A DNA stretch of 64,000 nucleotides, from positions 9,524 to 73,523 of the forward strand of contig DHVE01000114.1 of NCBI GenBank assembly GCA_002412495.1, given 5' to 3'. Within the stretch, counting starts at the first letter, position 1. Each line of letters starts with the position of its first letter. This DNA is from Betaproteobacteria bacterium UBA5216. GTDB taxonomy: Bacteria; Pseudomonadota; Gammaproteobacteria; Burkholderiales; SG8-41. This document shows positions 9,044-18,320 of the stretch, piece by piece. The notes under the pieces are model-generated. The model saw only the letters and a program-made list of their open reading frames with translations. It did no database searches and was not told where the DNA came from. The translations under genes and the position numbers were made by a program.

Positions 9044-9763
9044 ATGAACAGACGCCGGCAGGTGATTGCAGCGCTCGGTGCGACAGCACTTGTCGTCCCG
9101 GCGTCCGCCATCGCCCAGCTGGACAATGTGCGCCGCAATCCGGTAAAAGCCGAAGAATCTGAAGAGAGGACTCCCATGGCCGACATCACGTTTAATAAAA
9201 CCCGCACGGCGCTGCTCATCGCCGATTTCTACGCGGAGCAAATGAGCAAGCTGCCGCATGCCGTCAGCCGCAATTGCGTGGAAAAAACCCTGGCCTTGCG
9301 GCAGGCCACGCGTGCGGCGGGCATTTTCGTTTGCTATTCCGCCACCGTGTTCCGGCCGGGCTATGTCGAGGTCAGCGAACGCAACAAGATATTCAGCGAG
9401 CGCAAGCGTACCGGTGGCCCCGCCATCGCCGACCCGCTGAAGATCATCCATCCGAGAATGCTGCCGGGCGATGGTGAGCCCGTGGTCGGCAAGCACCGGG
9501 TCAACGCGATGTTCGGCACCGACCTCGCGATGATATTGGGCGCGCACAACATCGACACACTGATCCTGCTGGGATATGCGACCAGCGGCGTGGTGTTATC
9601 CACCAGCCGCTACGCCGCCGACGCCGACTACCGGCTTTTCGTGGTCGAGGATTGCTGTGCCGATAACGATCCGGCGGTGCATGATTTTCTGTGCGCGAAG
9701 ATTTTTCCGCGTCAAACGGAGGTTGTGCAGTCCACCGACGTTATCAAGGCATTGGCGGCGTAA
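9044..9763 (+). CDS. isochorismatase-family cysteine-hydrolase-fold protein with Tat-like leader
   Basis: Alpha/beta isochorismatase fold. ATG 9044 has a strong GGAGGG site and begins NRRRQVIAALGA, a Tat-like leader ending near AIAQ, giving 239 aa. A second in-frame ATG at 9176 follows an AGAGG and starts exactly at the conserved domain (195 aa). The catalytic Asp (LLIADFYAEQ) and Lys (VGKHRV) are present, but the usual catalytic Cys position reads TSGVVLST, as in isochorismatases that lack the cysteine. The two starts would give an exported and a cytoplasmic form. Substrate unknown. It is followed 33 bp later by a nucleotide-sugar-like epimerase/dehydrogenase. Confidence 0.8.
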   Translation: MNRRRQVIAALGATALVVPASAIAQLDNVRRNPVKAEESEERTPMADITFNKTRTALLIADFYAEQMSKLPHAVSRNCVEKTLALRQATRAAGIFVCYSATVFRPGYVEVSERNKIFSERKRTGGPAIADPLKIIHPRMLPGDGEPVVGKHRVNAMFGTDLAMILGAHNIDTLILLGYATSGVVLSTSRYAADADYRLFVVEDCCADNDPAVHDFLCAKIFPRQTEVVQSTDVIKALAA

Positions 9764-9796
9764 CCAGCAGCAACATTAGGGCAGATCAAGGGCAAC

Positions 9797-10693
9797 ATGA
9801 AAACCATCCTCATCACCGGCGCCGCCGGCCGCATCGGCTCGTTTCTGCGTCCGGAGCTCGCGGGCAAATACAAGCTGCGTCTTTCCGACATCAAGCCCAT
9901 CAAGACGTTAGCGCCCGGCGAGACCTTCATGCGCGCCGACATCTCGAAAATGAAAGATGCGCTGCGCATTACCAAGGGCGTGGATGCGGTGGTGCATTTT
10001 GGCGGGCAGTCGGGTGAACATGATTGGGAGCATATTCTCAACGCCAACATCATTGGTTTTCACAACACGCTGGAAGCAGCGCGCCGCAATGGCGTGAAGC
10101 GCTTTCTGGTGGCCACCTCGAATCACGCGGTCGGGTTTTATCCGGTGACGCAGACCATCGACCATCGTGTGTATCCCAAGCCGGACAGTCGCTATGGCGT
10201 GTCGAAGGTGTTTAACGAAGCGTTATCCAGCCTGTATGCCGACCGTTATGGCATGCAAATGTTCTGCATGCGCATCGGCAACGTGAATCGCGCGCCCATT
10301 GACCGGCGGCGTCTGGCGATCTGGATCAGTGCGCGCGACATGGCTCAGTTGGTCATGCTGGGCCTCGAGCGGCCCAAGCTGCATTTCGAAATCGTCTATG
10401 GCATTTCAGATAACGCGCGCGCATGGTTCGACAACGTCAACGCCTACCGTATGGGGTATCAGCCCAGGGATCGCAGCGAGACTTACGCCACGGAGATTCT
10501 GCAACGTGAAGGCCCGCCGGGAAACGCGCCGGCGGATATTTTTCAGGGTGGCGGGCATTGCATGTCCGAAGGTGGCACGCGCAGCCGGCTGGCGGGCGAC
10601 CCGGTGGCCGCACCAAAGCCCGGAAAAACAAAACGCGCCCCCGCGAAAAAACGCGCTCCCGCCGCCCGCAAAAAAAGCGCCGCGCGCCGGTAA
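9797..10693 (+). CDS. NAD-dependent epimerase/dehydratase, uronate-dehydrogenase-like, with basic C-terminal tail
   Basis: Extended-SDR Rossmann enzyme (298 aa) resembling uronate dehydrogenase. The NAD motif TGAAGRIG is near residue 7, and the catalytic YGVSK follows a TSNHAVGFY segment. Known relatives oxidise hexuronates to aldarolactones. After the catalytic domain the last 25 residues (from about 274) are almost purely Lys, Arg, Ala and Pro, in repeats of the RAPAKK type, like histone H1 or AlgP tails. That tail is not part of the enzyme fold and is very unusual for this family. The next gene starts 6 bases downstream of the stop. Confidence 0.82.
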   Translation: MKTILITGAAGRIGSFLRPELAGKYKLRLSDIKPIKTLAPGETFMRADISKMKDALRITKGVDAVVHFGGQSGEHDWEHILNANIIGFHNTLEAARRNGVKRFLVATSNHAVGFYPVTQTIDHRVYPKPDSRYGVSKVFNEALSSLYADRYGMQMFCMRIGNVNRAPIDRRRLAIWISARDMAQLVMLGLERPKLHFEIVYGISDNARAWFDNVNAYRMGYQPRDRSETYATEILQREGPPGNAPADIFQGGGHCMSEGGTRSRLAGDPVAAPKPGKTKRAPAKKRAPAARKKSAARR

Positions 10694-10699
10694 TTTTTA

Positions 10700-11629
10700 G
10701 TGGACGCCAGTTGGTTATGGATACCCTTCACGGTATTCGCCGCGCTCATGCAGGCCGTGCGCACCGCCGCGCAAAAGCAACTCAATCAAAGTATGTCCAC
10801 GATGGGCACGACGTACGTGCGCTCGTTGTTCGGGCTGCCGGTGCTGCTGTTGTTTCTGGGTGGCGCGACACTTTACACCGGGCTGGGCGTTCCTGAATTC
10901 AAGCCAGCCTTTGTGCTGCACACGGCCGGCGGCGCGTTGTCGCAAGTGCTGGCGACCGCGCTGCTGATCCATCTGTTCCGGCTGAAAAATTTTGCGGTCG
11001 GCACCATGCTTACCAAAAGCGATCTGGTGCTGACCGCGCTGATCGGCACCTTGTTCTTCACCGAGAAAATCACTCTGCTGGGCTGGTTGGCGATCCTCGT
11101 GGTGATGGGGGGCGTGATACTGATGCTGTTGGGCAAGCTTGGCGCGACAGTCTTTGCCACGCGCGGCGAAGCCCTGTCACACTTGTTGTTGGGCAGACCC
11201 GCGCAAGTGGCCCTGGCGTGCGCGCTTTTGTTTTCGTTCTCGTATCTTTTTCTGCGCGCGGCCACGCTGGAACTCGGCGAGCAAAATCATTTTCTCTGGC
11301 GCTCGGCATGGACAGTGGTGCTTGCCACGGTGATGCAGGTCGTTTGCCTCGGTCTTTGGCTCGCGCGCACGGAGCCGGCGGTGTTCCGCCAGATGGGACC
11401 GATGCGCGGCATCGCCAGTTTTATCGGGCTGACCAGCGCGCTGGGTTCCATCGGCTGGTACACCGCCTTTGCGCTGCAAAACGCCGCTTACGTGCGCGCG
11501 GTCGGCCAGATCGAGGCCGTGTTCATGCTGACGATTTCGTGGCTCTACTTCCGCGAGCGGATTACCGCGCTGGAACTGACGGGCATTGCCTGCACCATCG
11601 CTGGCGTGTTGATGTTTAGACTCGTGTAG
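10700..11629 (+). CDS. DMT-superfamily (EamA) transporter
   Basis: Integral membrane protein, 309 aa, with about ten hydrophobic segments in two EamA repeats, the second ending in a family-typical ALELTGIACTIAGVLMF helix. The start is GTG 10700, directly after the epimerase gene, implying one transcript. DMT exporters move small metabolites or nucleotide-sugar-like compounds; the substrate cannot be assigned. It ends the + strand block; the next gene converges on it. Confidence 0.85.
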   Translation: MDASWLWIPFTVFAALMQAVRTAAQKQLNQSMSTMGTTYVRSLFGLPVLLLFLGGATLYTGLGVPEFKPAFVLHTAGGALSQVLATALLIHLFRLKNFAVGTMLTKSDLVLTALIGTLFFTEKITLLGWLAILVVMGGVILMLLGKLGATVFATRGEALSHLLLGRPAQVALACALLFSFSYLFLRAATLELGEQNHFLWRSAWTVVLATVMQVVCLGLWLARTEPAVFRQMGPMRGIASFIGLTSALGSIGWYTAFALQNAAYVRAVGQIEAVFMLTISWLYFRERITALELTGIACTIAGVLMFRLV

Positions 11630-11644
11630 GTCGGGCGCCAGGCG

Positions 11645-12646
11645 TTATTTTTGCATCGCAGCGCGTTTGAAATACTGCTCCCACTTCGCGTACTCGGCAA
11701 GGAATGTCTTGTGGAATTCTTCGGGCGTGTTGGGCGGTACCGGTTCCGCGCCGTCAGCCGAGAGCTTGGTCATCATTTCCGGCACACGCAGGATGCGATT
11801 GATTTCTGTGTTGAGCGCCAGCACCACGGCACGCGGCGTTCCCGCTGGCGCGAACACGCTATGTGAATTGCTCGCCTCGAAGCCCGGCACGCCCGATTCG
11901 GCGATAGTAGGCACGTCTGGCCACGCCAACGAGCGTTTGGCGCTCGACACGCCCAGCGGGCGTAATCGTCCCGCCTTCACGTGATACGACACCGTCAGCG
12001 CGCTACCGAGCATCGAGTGAACCTGACCGCCGATCATGTCCACCAGCCCCACTGACACGCCCTTGTAGGGAATGTGCTGGATGTTGACGCCGGCCATGGA
12101 TTTGAACAACTCCATGCCCACGTAAGATATCGAAGCGGTACCCGACGATGCGTAGTTGAGCGTCGCAGGATTGGCTTTGGCGTAAGCGATGAATTCCCGC
12201 ACGGTCTTTGCCGGCACCGACGGAATCACGATCAGCAAATACGGCTGCACGGTCATCTGCACGACGGAGGTATAAGCCGTGCGCGCATCGAACGCTACGT
12301 TCTTTAGCAACGACGCGGTGACCACATTGTTGAGCGCGCCGATGTAGAGTGTATAGCCATCGGGCGCGGCCTGCGCCACCAGATCAAAGGCAATGGCGCC
12401 GGACGCGCCGGGGCGGTTATCGATGACGACCGATTTTCCCCAGCGCTCGGTCAGCTTCTGTCCTACCCCGCGCGCAACGATGTCGGTGCCGCCGCCGGGC
12501 GCAATGCCGAGAATGATGCGTATCGGCCGGGCGGGGTAATTACCCGCATTGGGCGCGGCAGGCTGCGCAAGCGCCATGCTTGCGACCATGCCGAGCGCTG
12601 CGAGCGAAACGTGCCAAGGCATCCCGTGCCGATAAAGATGATTCAT
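11645..12646 (-). CDS. Bug/TctC-family substrate-binding protein (SBP-F)
   Basis: Canonical Bug receptor, about 333 aa from ATG 12646; an in-frame start at 12682 would only add residues before the signal peptide. The signal peptide ends near MALAQP, then NYPARPIRIILGIAPGGGTD, DNRPGASGAIAFDLVAQA, HIPYKGVSVGLVDMIGGQVHSM and GRLRPLGVSSAKRS. It is convergent with the DMT gene at 11629 (15 bp gap) and divergent from an enoyl-CoA hydratase at 12776. No permease subunits are linked. Confidence 0.86.
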   Translation of the reverse strand: MNHLYRHGMPWHVSLAALGMVASMALAQPAAPNAGNYPARPIRIILGIAPGGGTDIVARGVGQKLTERWGKSVVIDNRPGASGAIAFDLVAQAAPDGYTLYIGALNNVVTASLLKNVAFDARTAYTSVVQMTVQPYLLIVIPSVPAKTVREFIAYAKANPATLNYASSGTASISYVGMELFKSMAGVNIQHIPYKGVSVGLVDMIGGQVHSMLGSALTVSYHVKAGRLRPLGVSSAKRSLAWPDVPTIAESGVPGFEASNSHSVFAPAGTPRAVVLALNTEINRILRVPEMMTKLSADGAEPVPPNTPEEFHKTFLAEYAKWEQYFKRAAMQK

Positions 12647-12775
12647 CGCGCTGATCGTATGTGACGCGGGCGTGCCGGTCAAATCAACCCTGCGTAGGAG
12701 CGGCGATGGCGCGTCAAACGGGTATTAGGTATTCTCCGTGTTCCCTGTTTACCGTTTATTTGCCGAGGAATTATC

Positions 12776-13561
12776 ATGACTGCCGTCGTAGCCCCCGTGG
12801 TTCTTGCCGAGCGCCCCGCCGAAGGCGTGGGCCTGGTTCGTATTAACCGCCCCGATGCGCGCAACGCGCTCAATATGGAAGTGCGTAAGTTGCTCGCCAA
12901 ACATCTCACCGAAATGAGCGAGGATTCATCGATACGCTGCATCGTCTTGACGGGCAACGAAAAAGCCTTTGCCGCCGGCGCGGACATCAAGGAGATGGCG
13001 GGCGCGGGCGCGATTGAAATGCTGCTGCGTGGCACGCATAAATTGTGGCGCACGATTTATTCGTGCCCGAAACCCGTAATCGCCGCGGTGAGCGGATTTG
13101 CCCTGGGCGGCGGTTGTGAACTGGCGATGACCTGCGACATTATCGTCGCGGGCGAGGGCGCGCGCTTCGGCCAGCCCGAAGTCAAAATCGGCATTATTCC
13201 TGGCGGCGGTGGCACGCAACGGCTGCCGCGCGCGGTGGGCAAATACAAGGCCATGCGTTATTTGCTGACGGGGGATTTGATCAGCGCCAAGGAAGCCTCC
13301 GACATGGGCTTGGTGAGTGAGATCGTGCCGGATGCCGACGTTGAAAAACGCGCGATTGCCATGGCGCAACAAATTGCCGAGTTGCCGCCGCTCGCGATTG
13401 AACAAGTCAAGGAGTGCGTGCTGCGCGGGCTGGATGGCGCGCTCGACACTGGCCTCGCACTCGAAACGAAGGCAATACAAATGCTGTTCGCCTCGCAGGA
13501 TCAGAAAGAAGGCATGGCGGCGTTTATCGAGAAGCGCAAGCCAAAGTTTCAGGGCAAGTAA
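12776..13561 (+). CDS. enoyl-CoA hydratase
   Basis: Crotonase-fold hydratase, 261 aa, adding water across the 2,3-double bond of enoyl-CoA esters. Both catalytic glutamates are visible: FALGGGCELAMTCD and GQPEVKIGIIPGGGG. The oxyanion-hole segment is AFAAGADIKEM. Length and sequence resemble PaaF/FadB1-type hydratases, so unlike the crotonase at 8174 a true hydratase activity is likely. It is followed immediately by a DMT transporter gene whose start falls 5 bases after the stop. Confidence 0.9.
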   Translation: MTAVVAPVVLAERPAEGVGLVRINRPDARNALNMEVRKLLAKHLTEMSEDSSIRCIVLTGNEKAFAAGADIKEMAGAGAIEMLLRGTHKLWRTIYSCPKPVIAAVSGFALGGGCELAMTCDIIVAGEGARFGQPEVKIGIIPGGGGTQRLPRAVGKYKAMRYLLTGDLISAKEASDMGLVSEIVPDADVEKRAIAMAQQIAELPPLAIEQVKECVLRGLDGALDTGLALETKAIQMLFASQDQKEGMAAFIEKRKPKFQGK

Positions 13562-13566
13562 CCCCG

Positions 13567-14457
13567 TTGAGCGCATCCAGCGACGCACGTGCCCGCACCC
13601 TCGCCATAATCGCTCTGCTCGCCGGCGCGACCTGCATCGGTACCTCGGCACTGTTCGTCAAAGTCAGCGAAGCCGGGCCGGTGTCCACGGCGTTCTGGCG
13701 CGTATTTCTGGCGCTGCCGTTTTTGTGGGCGTGGGCGTGGATGGATCAACGCGGGGCGGCTGCGGCGCCCCGTGGTTCGCGTAAGTTGCTCTTCGCCGCG
13801 GGATTCTTTTTCGCCGGCGATCTGGCGGTGTGGCACTGGTCGATCGTGCTGACTTCGGTGGCCAACGCAGTGTTGCTCGCCAATCTCGCACCGATTTTTG
13901 TCACGCTGGCGGCGTGGCTGTTGTGGCGCAAAAATCCCACACTGATGTTTCTAGCCGGACTCGCCGCCGCGCTCACCGGCGTGATGTTGATGGTGGGCGG
14001 TGATTTTTCGCACGCCAGCAGCCGTGCGCTTTTGGGCGACGCGCTGGGCGTGGTTACCGCGATGTTCTATGCGTCGTATCAACTCACGGTCACGCGGCTG
14101 CGCGGCACGGTGAGCACGGCGCGCATCATGGCGATGAGCAGCGTGGTGACGGCGGCGTTTTTGTTGCCGATTGCGTGGCTGTCGGGCGAAGTGTTTTTCC
14201 CGGTTACCGCGGTTGGCTGGACCAAAGTATTTGCGCTCGCGTTGATTTCGCAAGTGGCGGGACAAAGTTTGATTGCCTATGCAATGGCGCATCTGCCCGC
14301 CACGCTTTCATCGGTGGGGCTGTTGTTACAACCCGTGATGGCCAGCCTGTTTGCGTGGATACTACTGGGCGAGACCCTCGGCGCCGCGGCGATCATGGGC
14401 GCGGTGCTGGTGCTGATCGGCATCCGCATCGCCACATTGAGCGAGGGCAGGACATGA
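13567..14457 (+). CDS. DMT-superfamily (EamA) transporter
   Basis: Ten-helix EamA-type membrane protein, about 296 aa, with two repeats. The best start is TTG 13567, just after the hydratase stop at 13561; the frame is open further upstream but that part overlaps the hydratase in another frame. It ends with the usual AAIMGAVLVLIGI helix and a short polar tail. Substrate unknown; by family an exporter of amino-acid-like or other small metabolites. Confidence 0.83.
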   Translation: MSASSDARARTLAIIALLAGATCIGTSALFVKVSEAGPVSTAFWRVFLALPFLWAWAWMDQRGAAAAPRGSRKLLFAAGFFFAGDLAVWHWSIVLTSVANAVLLANLAPIFVTLAAWLLWRKNPTLMFLAGLAAALTGVMLMVGGDFSHASSRALLGDALGVVTAMFYASYQLTVTRLRGTVSTARIMAMSSVVTAAFLLPIAWLSGEVFFPVTAVGWTKVFALALISQVAGQSLIAYAMAHLPATLSSVGLLLQPVMASLFAWILLGETLGAAAIMGAVLVLIGIRIATLSEGRT

Positions 14458-14470
14458 ATAATTACTTTTA

Positions 14471-14483
14471 AAACAAATACTTA
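14471..14483 (+). promoter_or_regulatory. AAACAA-ATAC-TTA motif (IHF-like)
   Basis: A copy of the recurrent motif with an upstream T/A tract, in the 97-bp gap before the enolase-superfamily gene at 14555. Its position 72 bases upstream of that start is compatible with promoter architecture by IHF bending (inference). Confidence 0.35.
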
Positions 14484-14554
14484 ACATCAAAAACTTTGCC
14501 GCATAACATCGTGGCAAAAGGGGTTGGAATTTAATCTCCACGTCAGAGGGCATC

Positions 14555-15724
14555 ATGAAAATCACCAAGATCCGCGCCATTCCCATGTCAGATCCCGTGC
14601 CGCCGGAGCGCCGTCACCGCACCGACCTCGGCACCAAAATGAAAAGTGATGCCACGTTGATCCTGATCGAAACCGATAACGGATTGACGGGCATGGGCGC
14701 GGCGCTCGGTTCGCCGCCGATCGTGGCCGCCATCGTTGAACATGAACTCGCGCCGGAAGTGATCGGCGAAGACCCGATGTTCTCCGAGCGCATTTTCGAA
14801 AAAATGTATAACGGCTCGCGTGCCAAGCCCGCGTTGGAACGCGGCGTGCCGCAAGCCGAAACCAGTCGCCGTAGCGGCATGGTGATGGAGGCCATCTCCG
14901 GCGTGGATATCGCGATCTGGGATGTCAAAGCCAAGGCGCTGGGCATCCCCGTGTATCAGGCGCTGGGGGCGGTGCGCGATAAAGTGCGCGGCTATGCCAG
15001 CGGCGGCTGGGCGCCAGGCAATGAAGCCGAAGCCGAGCTCGGCGGCTATGCGGCCAAGGGATTCACCGCCGCAAAAATGCGCGTGGTGGGCCGTGACGGC
15101 TTTTCGATTGAAAACTGCGTGCGCCGCGTCGAAGCCGCGCGGCGCGGCGTCGGCCCCAACGTCGAGTTAATGGTCGATGCCCACGCCTCGCTCGAAACGC
15201 CGGTGGCGATACGCCTTGCCAAGGCGCTGGAGCCCTACAACATCGCCTGGTTTGAAGAGCCGGTGTCGCCCGACAATCACGCGGGCATGGCCGAAGTGCG
15301 CGCCTCCACGCGCATCCCCATCGCATCCGGCGAACGCGAATTTTCGCGCTACGGCTTTCGCAGCATGATCGAACACAAGGCCATCGACATCGCGCAGCCG
15401 GACGTGGCGCGCGCGGGCGGCCTCACTGAAATCCGCCGCATTGCCGCGCTCACCGCCGCGCACGACCTGCGACTCGCGCCGCACGCGTGGGGCGCGGGGG
15501 TTTTGTTTGCCGCGAGCATTCATGTCGCGATGTCAGCGCCGAATTGTCACATCCTCGAAGTGAGCCAGGGCTACATGCCGATGATGAACGAACTGTTCAA
15601 CGAACCGTACGACATCCGCGACGGTTATGTGCACGCGCCGGACCGGCCGGGGCTGGGATTCACGTTGCGTAAAGACGCGCTGGAACGGTTTAAATACGTG
15701 GATGGGCCGGAGTTTGCATTTTGA
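14555..15724 (+). CDS. mandelate racemase/muconate-lactonizing (enolase superfamily) enzyme
   Basis: Enolase-superfamily protein, 389 aa, acting by abstraction of a proton alpha to a carboxylate bound to Mg2+. The N-terminal capping domain is followed by a TIM barrel with FTAAKMRV (catalytic Lys region), metal ligands in VDAH, FEEPV and ASGERE, and a late APHAW. This matches sugar-acid dehydratase/racemase members rather than enolase itself. Exact substrate is undecidable by eye. A uronate-dehydrogenase-like gene lies at 9797, and aldarate/aldonate dehydration would fit chemically, but the two genes are not in one operon. Confidence 0.86.
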   Translation: MKITKIRAIPMSDPVPPERRHRTDLGTKMKSDATLILIETDNGLTGMGAALGSPPIVAAIVEHELAPEVIGEDPMFSERIFEKMYNGSRAKPALERGVPQAETSRRSGMVMEAISGVDIAIWDVKAKALGIPVYQALGAVRDKVRGYASGGWAPGNEAEAELGGYAAKGFTAAKMRVVGRDGFSIENCVRRVEAARRGVGPNVELMVDAHASLETPVAIRLAKALEPYNIAWFEEPVSPDNHAGMAEVRASTRIPIASGEREFSRYGFRSMIEHKAIDIAQPDVARAGGLTEIRRIAALTAAHDLRLAPHAWGAGVLFAASIHVAMSAPNCHILEVSQGYMPMMNELFNEPYDIRDGYVHAPDRPGLGFTLRKDALERFKYVDGPEFAF

Positions 15725-15779
15725 TGGCAACCCAAGATTACCCCACCGCTGTCTAATATTCCGTTTCCTATTGGCCTTG

Positions 15780-16988
15780 CTACAGCAACGCGCTGGTAAC
15801 TTTCTCCCCCCGTTCGTAAACGACGTGCGCGCGCCCAACCAGCAGCGGATCGATTTTGCCGATCGCCGCAACATCGCGCTTGGTGTAAGGCAGCTTGTGC
15901 AGCACATAACGCATTGCGTTAAGGCGCGCGCGCTTTTTGCAATCGGATTTGATCACCGTCCATGGCGCATCGGCGGTATCGGTTTCAAAGAACATCGCCT
16001 CCTTGGCCTTGGTGTATTCGTCCCATTTGTCTAGCGAGGCCACATCCACCGGTGAAAGCTTCCACTGCTTTAACGGATGTGCCTGGCGCTCCTTGAAGCG
16101 CCGGCGCTGTTCCTCGCGACTTACCGAGAACCAGAATTTTATGAGGTGAATGCCGCTGCGTACCAGGTGAGACTCGAACTGCGGCGCCTGGCGCATGAAT
16201 TCCCCGTAATCCTTTTTGGTGCAAAAACCCATCACATGTTCGACGCCGGCGCGGTTGTACCACGAGCGATCGAACAGCACGATTTCGCCCGCGGTCGGCA
16301 ATTCATTAACATAACGCTGGAAATACCATTGGCCACGCTCGATATCGGATGGCTTCTCCAGCGCCACTACGCGCGCGCCGCGAGGATTGAGATGCTCCAT
16401 GAAACGCTTGATAGTGCCGCCCTTGCCCGCAGCATCTCGGCCTTCGAACAAGATCACCACGCGAGCGCCGGTTTCTTTCACCCACGCCTGCAGCTTGAGC
16501 AATTCCACCTGTAGCTTGTATTTTACTTTTTCATAGTTCTTGCGCAGCATCAAGTTCTTGTACGGGTAGCCTCCATTGCGCCAGTCTTCCGACAGTTCCT
16601 CATCTGGGTTAAGCGTCGGCTTGAGGAGCGCCTCTTCGTCGGCCTCCAGCATGCGGCGTATGGCAGCCGCATCGTCGGGCGAGGCGCCCTCCAATATGGT
16701 ACGCAGTGCCGTGCCCGCAGCAACCGGGTTGTTCGTGCCATTTCTCTTCTCAGAGCCGGCACGAGCCAGTATGTCACGCAGGGCGGTACGCTTTGCACCG
16801 CTCGCGGCCTCGGTGGCGGCGTTTGCGACATAATCCTCGATGGCTTGTGGCGTGCGCGCCGGCACGATATCACCCATGGCCGCTTGCCGCGCCTTGGCTG
16901 TATTTGGCAATTGTTTCCTGCCGCCATGGACCGCCGGTGCCGGCTTGCCTGCATTTTTCCGTTTACGTTGAGTTGGCTTTTCACTCAT
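15780..16988 (-). CDS. ppk2: polyphosphate kinase 2 (PPK2 family)
   Basis: Transfers phosphate between polyphosphate and nucleotides; 402 aa from ATG 16988, which has AGGAG at good spacing. The first ~140 residues are a basic, low-complexity extension. The kinase core follows: Walker A FEGRDAAGKGGT, the lid-region FQRYVNELPTAGEIVLFDRSWYNR with the Walker B Asp, and VEHVMGF. The PLKQWKLSPVD and DKWDEYTKAKE segments are diagnostic of PPK2. It stands alone on the minus strand and is divergent from a GST at 17139. A single PPK2 domain points to the one-domain class; GDP or ADP preference is unknown. Confidence 0.92.
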   Translation of the reverse strand: MSEKPTQRKRKNAGKPAPAVHGGRKQLPNTAKARQAAMGDIVPARTPQAIEDYVANAATEAASGAKRTALRDILARAGSEKRNGTNNPVAAGTALRTILEGASPDDAAAIRRMLEADEEALLKPTLNPDEELSEDWRNGGYPYKNLMLRKNYEKVKYKLQVELLKLQAWVKETGARVVILFEGRDAAGKGGTIKRFMEHLNPRGARVVALEKPSDIERGQWYFQRYVNELPTAGEIVLFDRSWYNRAGVEHVMGFCTKKDYGEFMRQAPQFESHLVRSGIHLIKFWFSVSREEQRRRFKERQAHPLKQWKLSPVDVASLDKWDEYTKAKEAMFFETDTADAPWTVIKSDCKKRARLNAMRYVLHKLPYTKRDVAAIGKIDPLLVGRAHVVYERGEKVTSALL

Positions 16989-17138
16989 GGGGACTCCTGA
17001 TATCGTATGGAACGAACGAGTTTGAAATGCCCTTTTCGCCAAGTACTGATTTAGATCAAAACTTGTGCGAGTGGGGGAATTTTCTGTTCGGCGGAGTCCC
17101 GTCGAACGATCCCTTTGCCGTATCAACCGGAGACGACC

Positions 17139-17861
17139 ATGATCGAACTGCACTCAACCCCCACCCCGAACGGCCAGAAGGTCATGATCATGCTGGAAGA
17201 GACGGGCCTCGAATGGAAACATGTGGACGTCAACATCCGCTTGGGCGATCAATTCACGCCGGAGTATCTGAAGCTGAGCCCCAACAACCGCATTCCCGCG
17301 ATCGTCGATACCGATGGCCCCGGCGGCGGGCGCTATACCATGATGGAGTCGGGCGCGATTCTTTGGTATCTGGCCGAGAAAACCGGAAAGTTTCTGCCCA
17401 AGGACGCACGCAAGCGTTACGACGTGATGCAGTGGCTGATTTTCCAGATGGCGCACGTCGGCCCGATGTTCGGGCAGGCAAATCACTTCAACAATTACTC
17501 GAAAGAAAAAATCCAGTACGCCATTGACCGGTACAACAACGAATCAATCCGCCTGTATCGCGTGCTCGACAACCGCGCGCGTGACAGCGAGTGGATGGGG
17601 TGCGACGAATACACTATCGCGGACATGGCGATTTACCCCTGGGCCAAGCTGCATGGCGACCGCGGCATCACCGAGGCGGAGTATCCGAACTTCATGCGCT
17701 GGTTTAATGCCGTGAAGGCGCGTCCCGCCGTCCAGCGCAACGACAAAATGGCACCGGAAATTCGCGCGCGCATGAACGCGGCCACCGAGGGGAAGCAGAT
17801 GATCAATCTGTACGATACCAAGGACAACGCCGCGCGCCTGGCGAGCGCCAGCAAGAGCTAA
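17139..17861 (+). CDS. glutathione S-transferase, YfcG/nu-class-like
   Basis: Cytosolic GST, 240 aa, start ATG 17139 preceded by GGAG. The thioredoxin-like N-terminal domain shows TPNGQKV, the cis-Pro in NNRIPAIVD and the ESGAIL glutathione-binding segment. The helical domain includes GPMFGQANHF, characteristic of the disulfide-reductase-like YfcG/YghU group. The likely activity is glutathione-dependent disulfide or peroxide reduction rather than conjugation. It is followed 45 bp later by a GFA-family gene, also glutathione-linked in some relatives. Confidence 0.88.
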   Translation: MIELHSTPTPNGQKVMIMLEETGLEWKHVDVNIRLGDQFTPEYLKLSPNNRIPAIVDTDGPGGGRYTMMESGAILWYLAEKTGKFLPKDARKRYDVMQWLIFQMAHVGPMFGQANHFNNYSKEKIQYAIDRYNNESIRLYRVLDNRARDSEWMGCDEYTIADMAIYPWAKLHGDRGITEAEYPNFMRWFNAVKARPAVQRNDKMAPEIRARMNAATEGKQMINLYDTKDNAARLASASKS

Positions 17862-17906
17862 GCCCCACGTCCCTACGGCCCACGGCCACATAATCAGGAG
17901 GCAAAC

Positions 17907-18320
17907 ATGCGTATCGATGGCGGCTGCCACTGCGGCAATATCACCTACGAAGCGGATATCGATCCGGAAGCGGTGTCGATATGTCACTGCACTGATTGTC
18001 AGACGCTGACCGGCACTGCGTATCGTGTCAATGTGCGGGTGCGCAAGCAGGATTTCAAACTGAAGGGCGGTGCGCCCAAGGTGTATGTCAAAACTGCCGA
18101 AAGCGGTAACCGGCGCGCGCACGCGTTCTGCCCGGAATGCGGCACGCCGGTGTATTCCACGTCGGTTGAAAGCGACCCGCAGGTGTATGGCCTGCGCATC
18201 GGCACCGCGCGGCAAAGAGCGCAGTTGCCGCCGAAGAAACAGGGCTGGTGTCGTTCGGCGATGCCGTGGTCGATGAATATCGAGGCGCTGCCGAAAATCA
18301 TGACGCAGGTGCCGCGGTGA
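17907..18320 (+). CDS. GFA/CENP-V family zinc protein
   Basis: Small Zn-binding protein (137 aa) of the Gfa-like fold. Three cysteine clusters are visible: CHCG at the N-terminus, CHCTDC near 30, and CPECG near 75. Family members were named for glutathione-dependent formaldehyde activation, but most have no proven activity. A good AGGAGG ribosome site precedes the ATG. The gene overlaps the next (an SDR) by a GTGA junction, so the two are translationally coupled. Confidence 0.87.
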   Translation: MRIDGGCHCGNITYEADIDPEAVSICHCTDCQTLTGTAYRVNVRVRKQDFKLKGGAPKVYVKTAESGNRRAHAFCPECGTPVYSTSVESDPQVYGLRIGTARQRAQLPPKKQGWCRSAMPWSMNIEALPKIMTQVPR

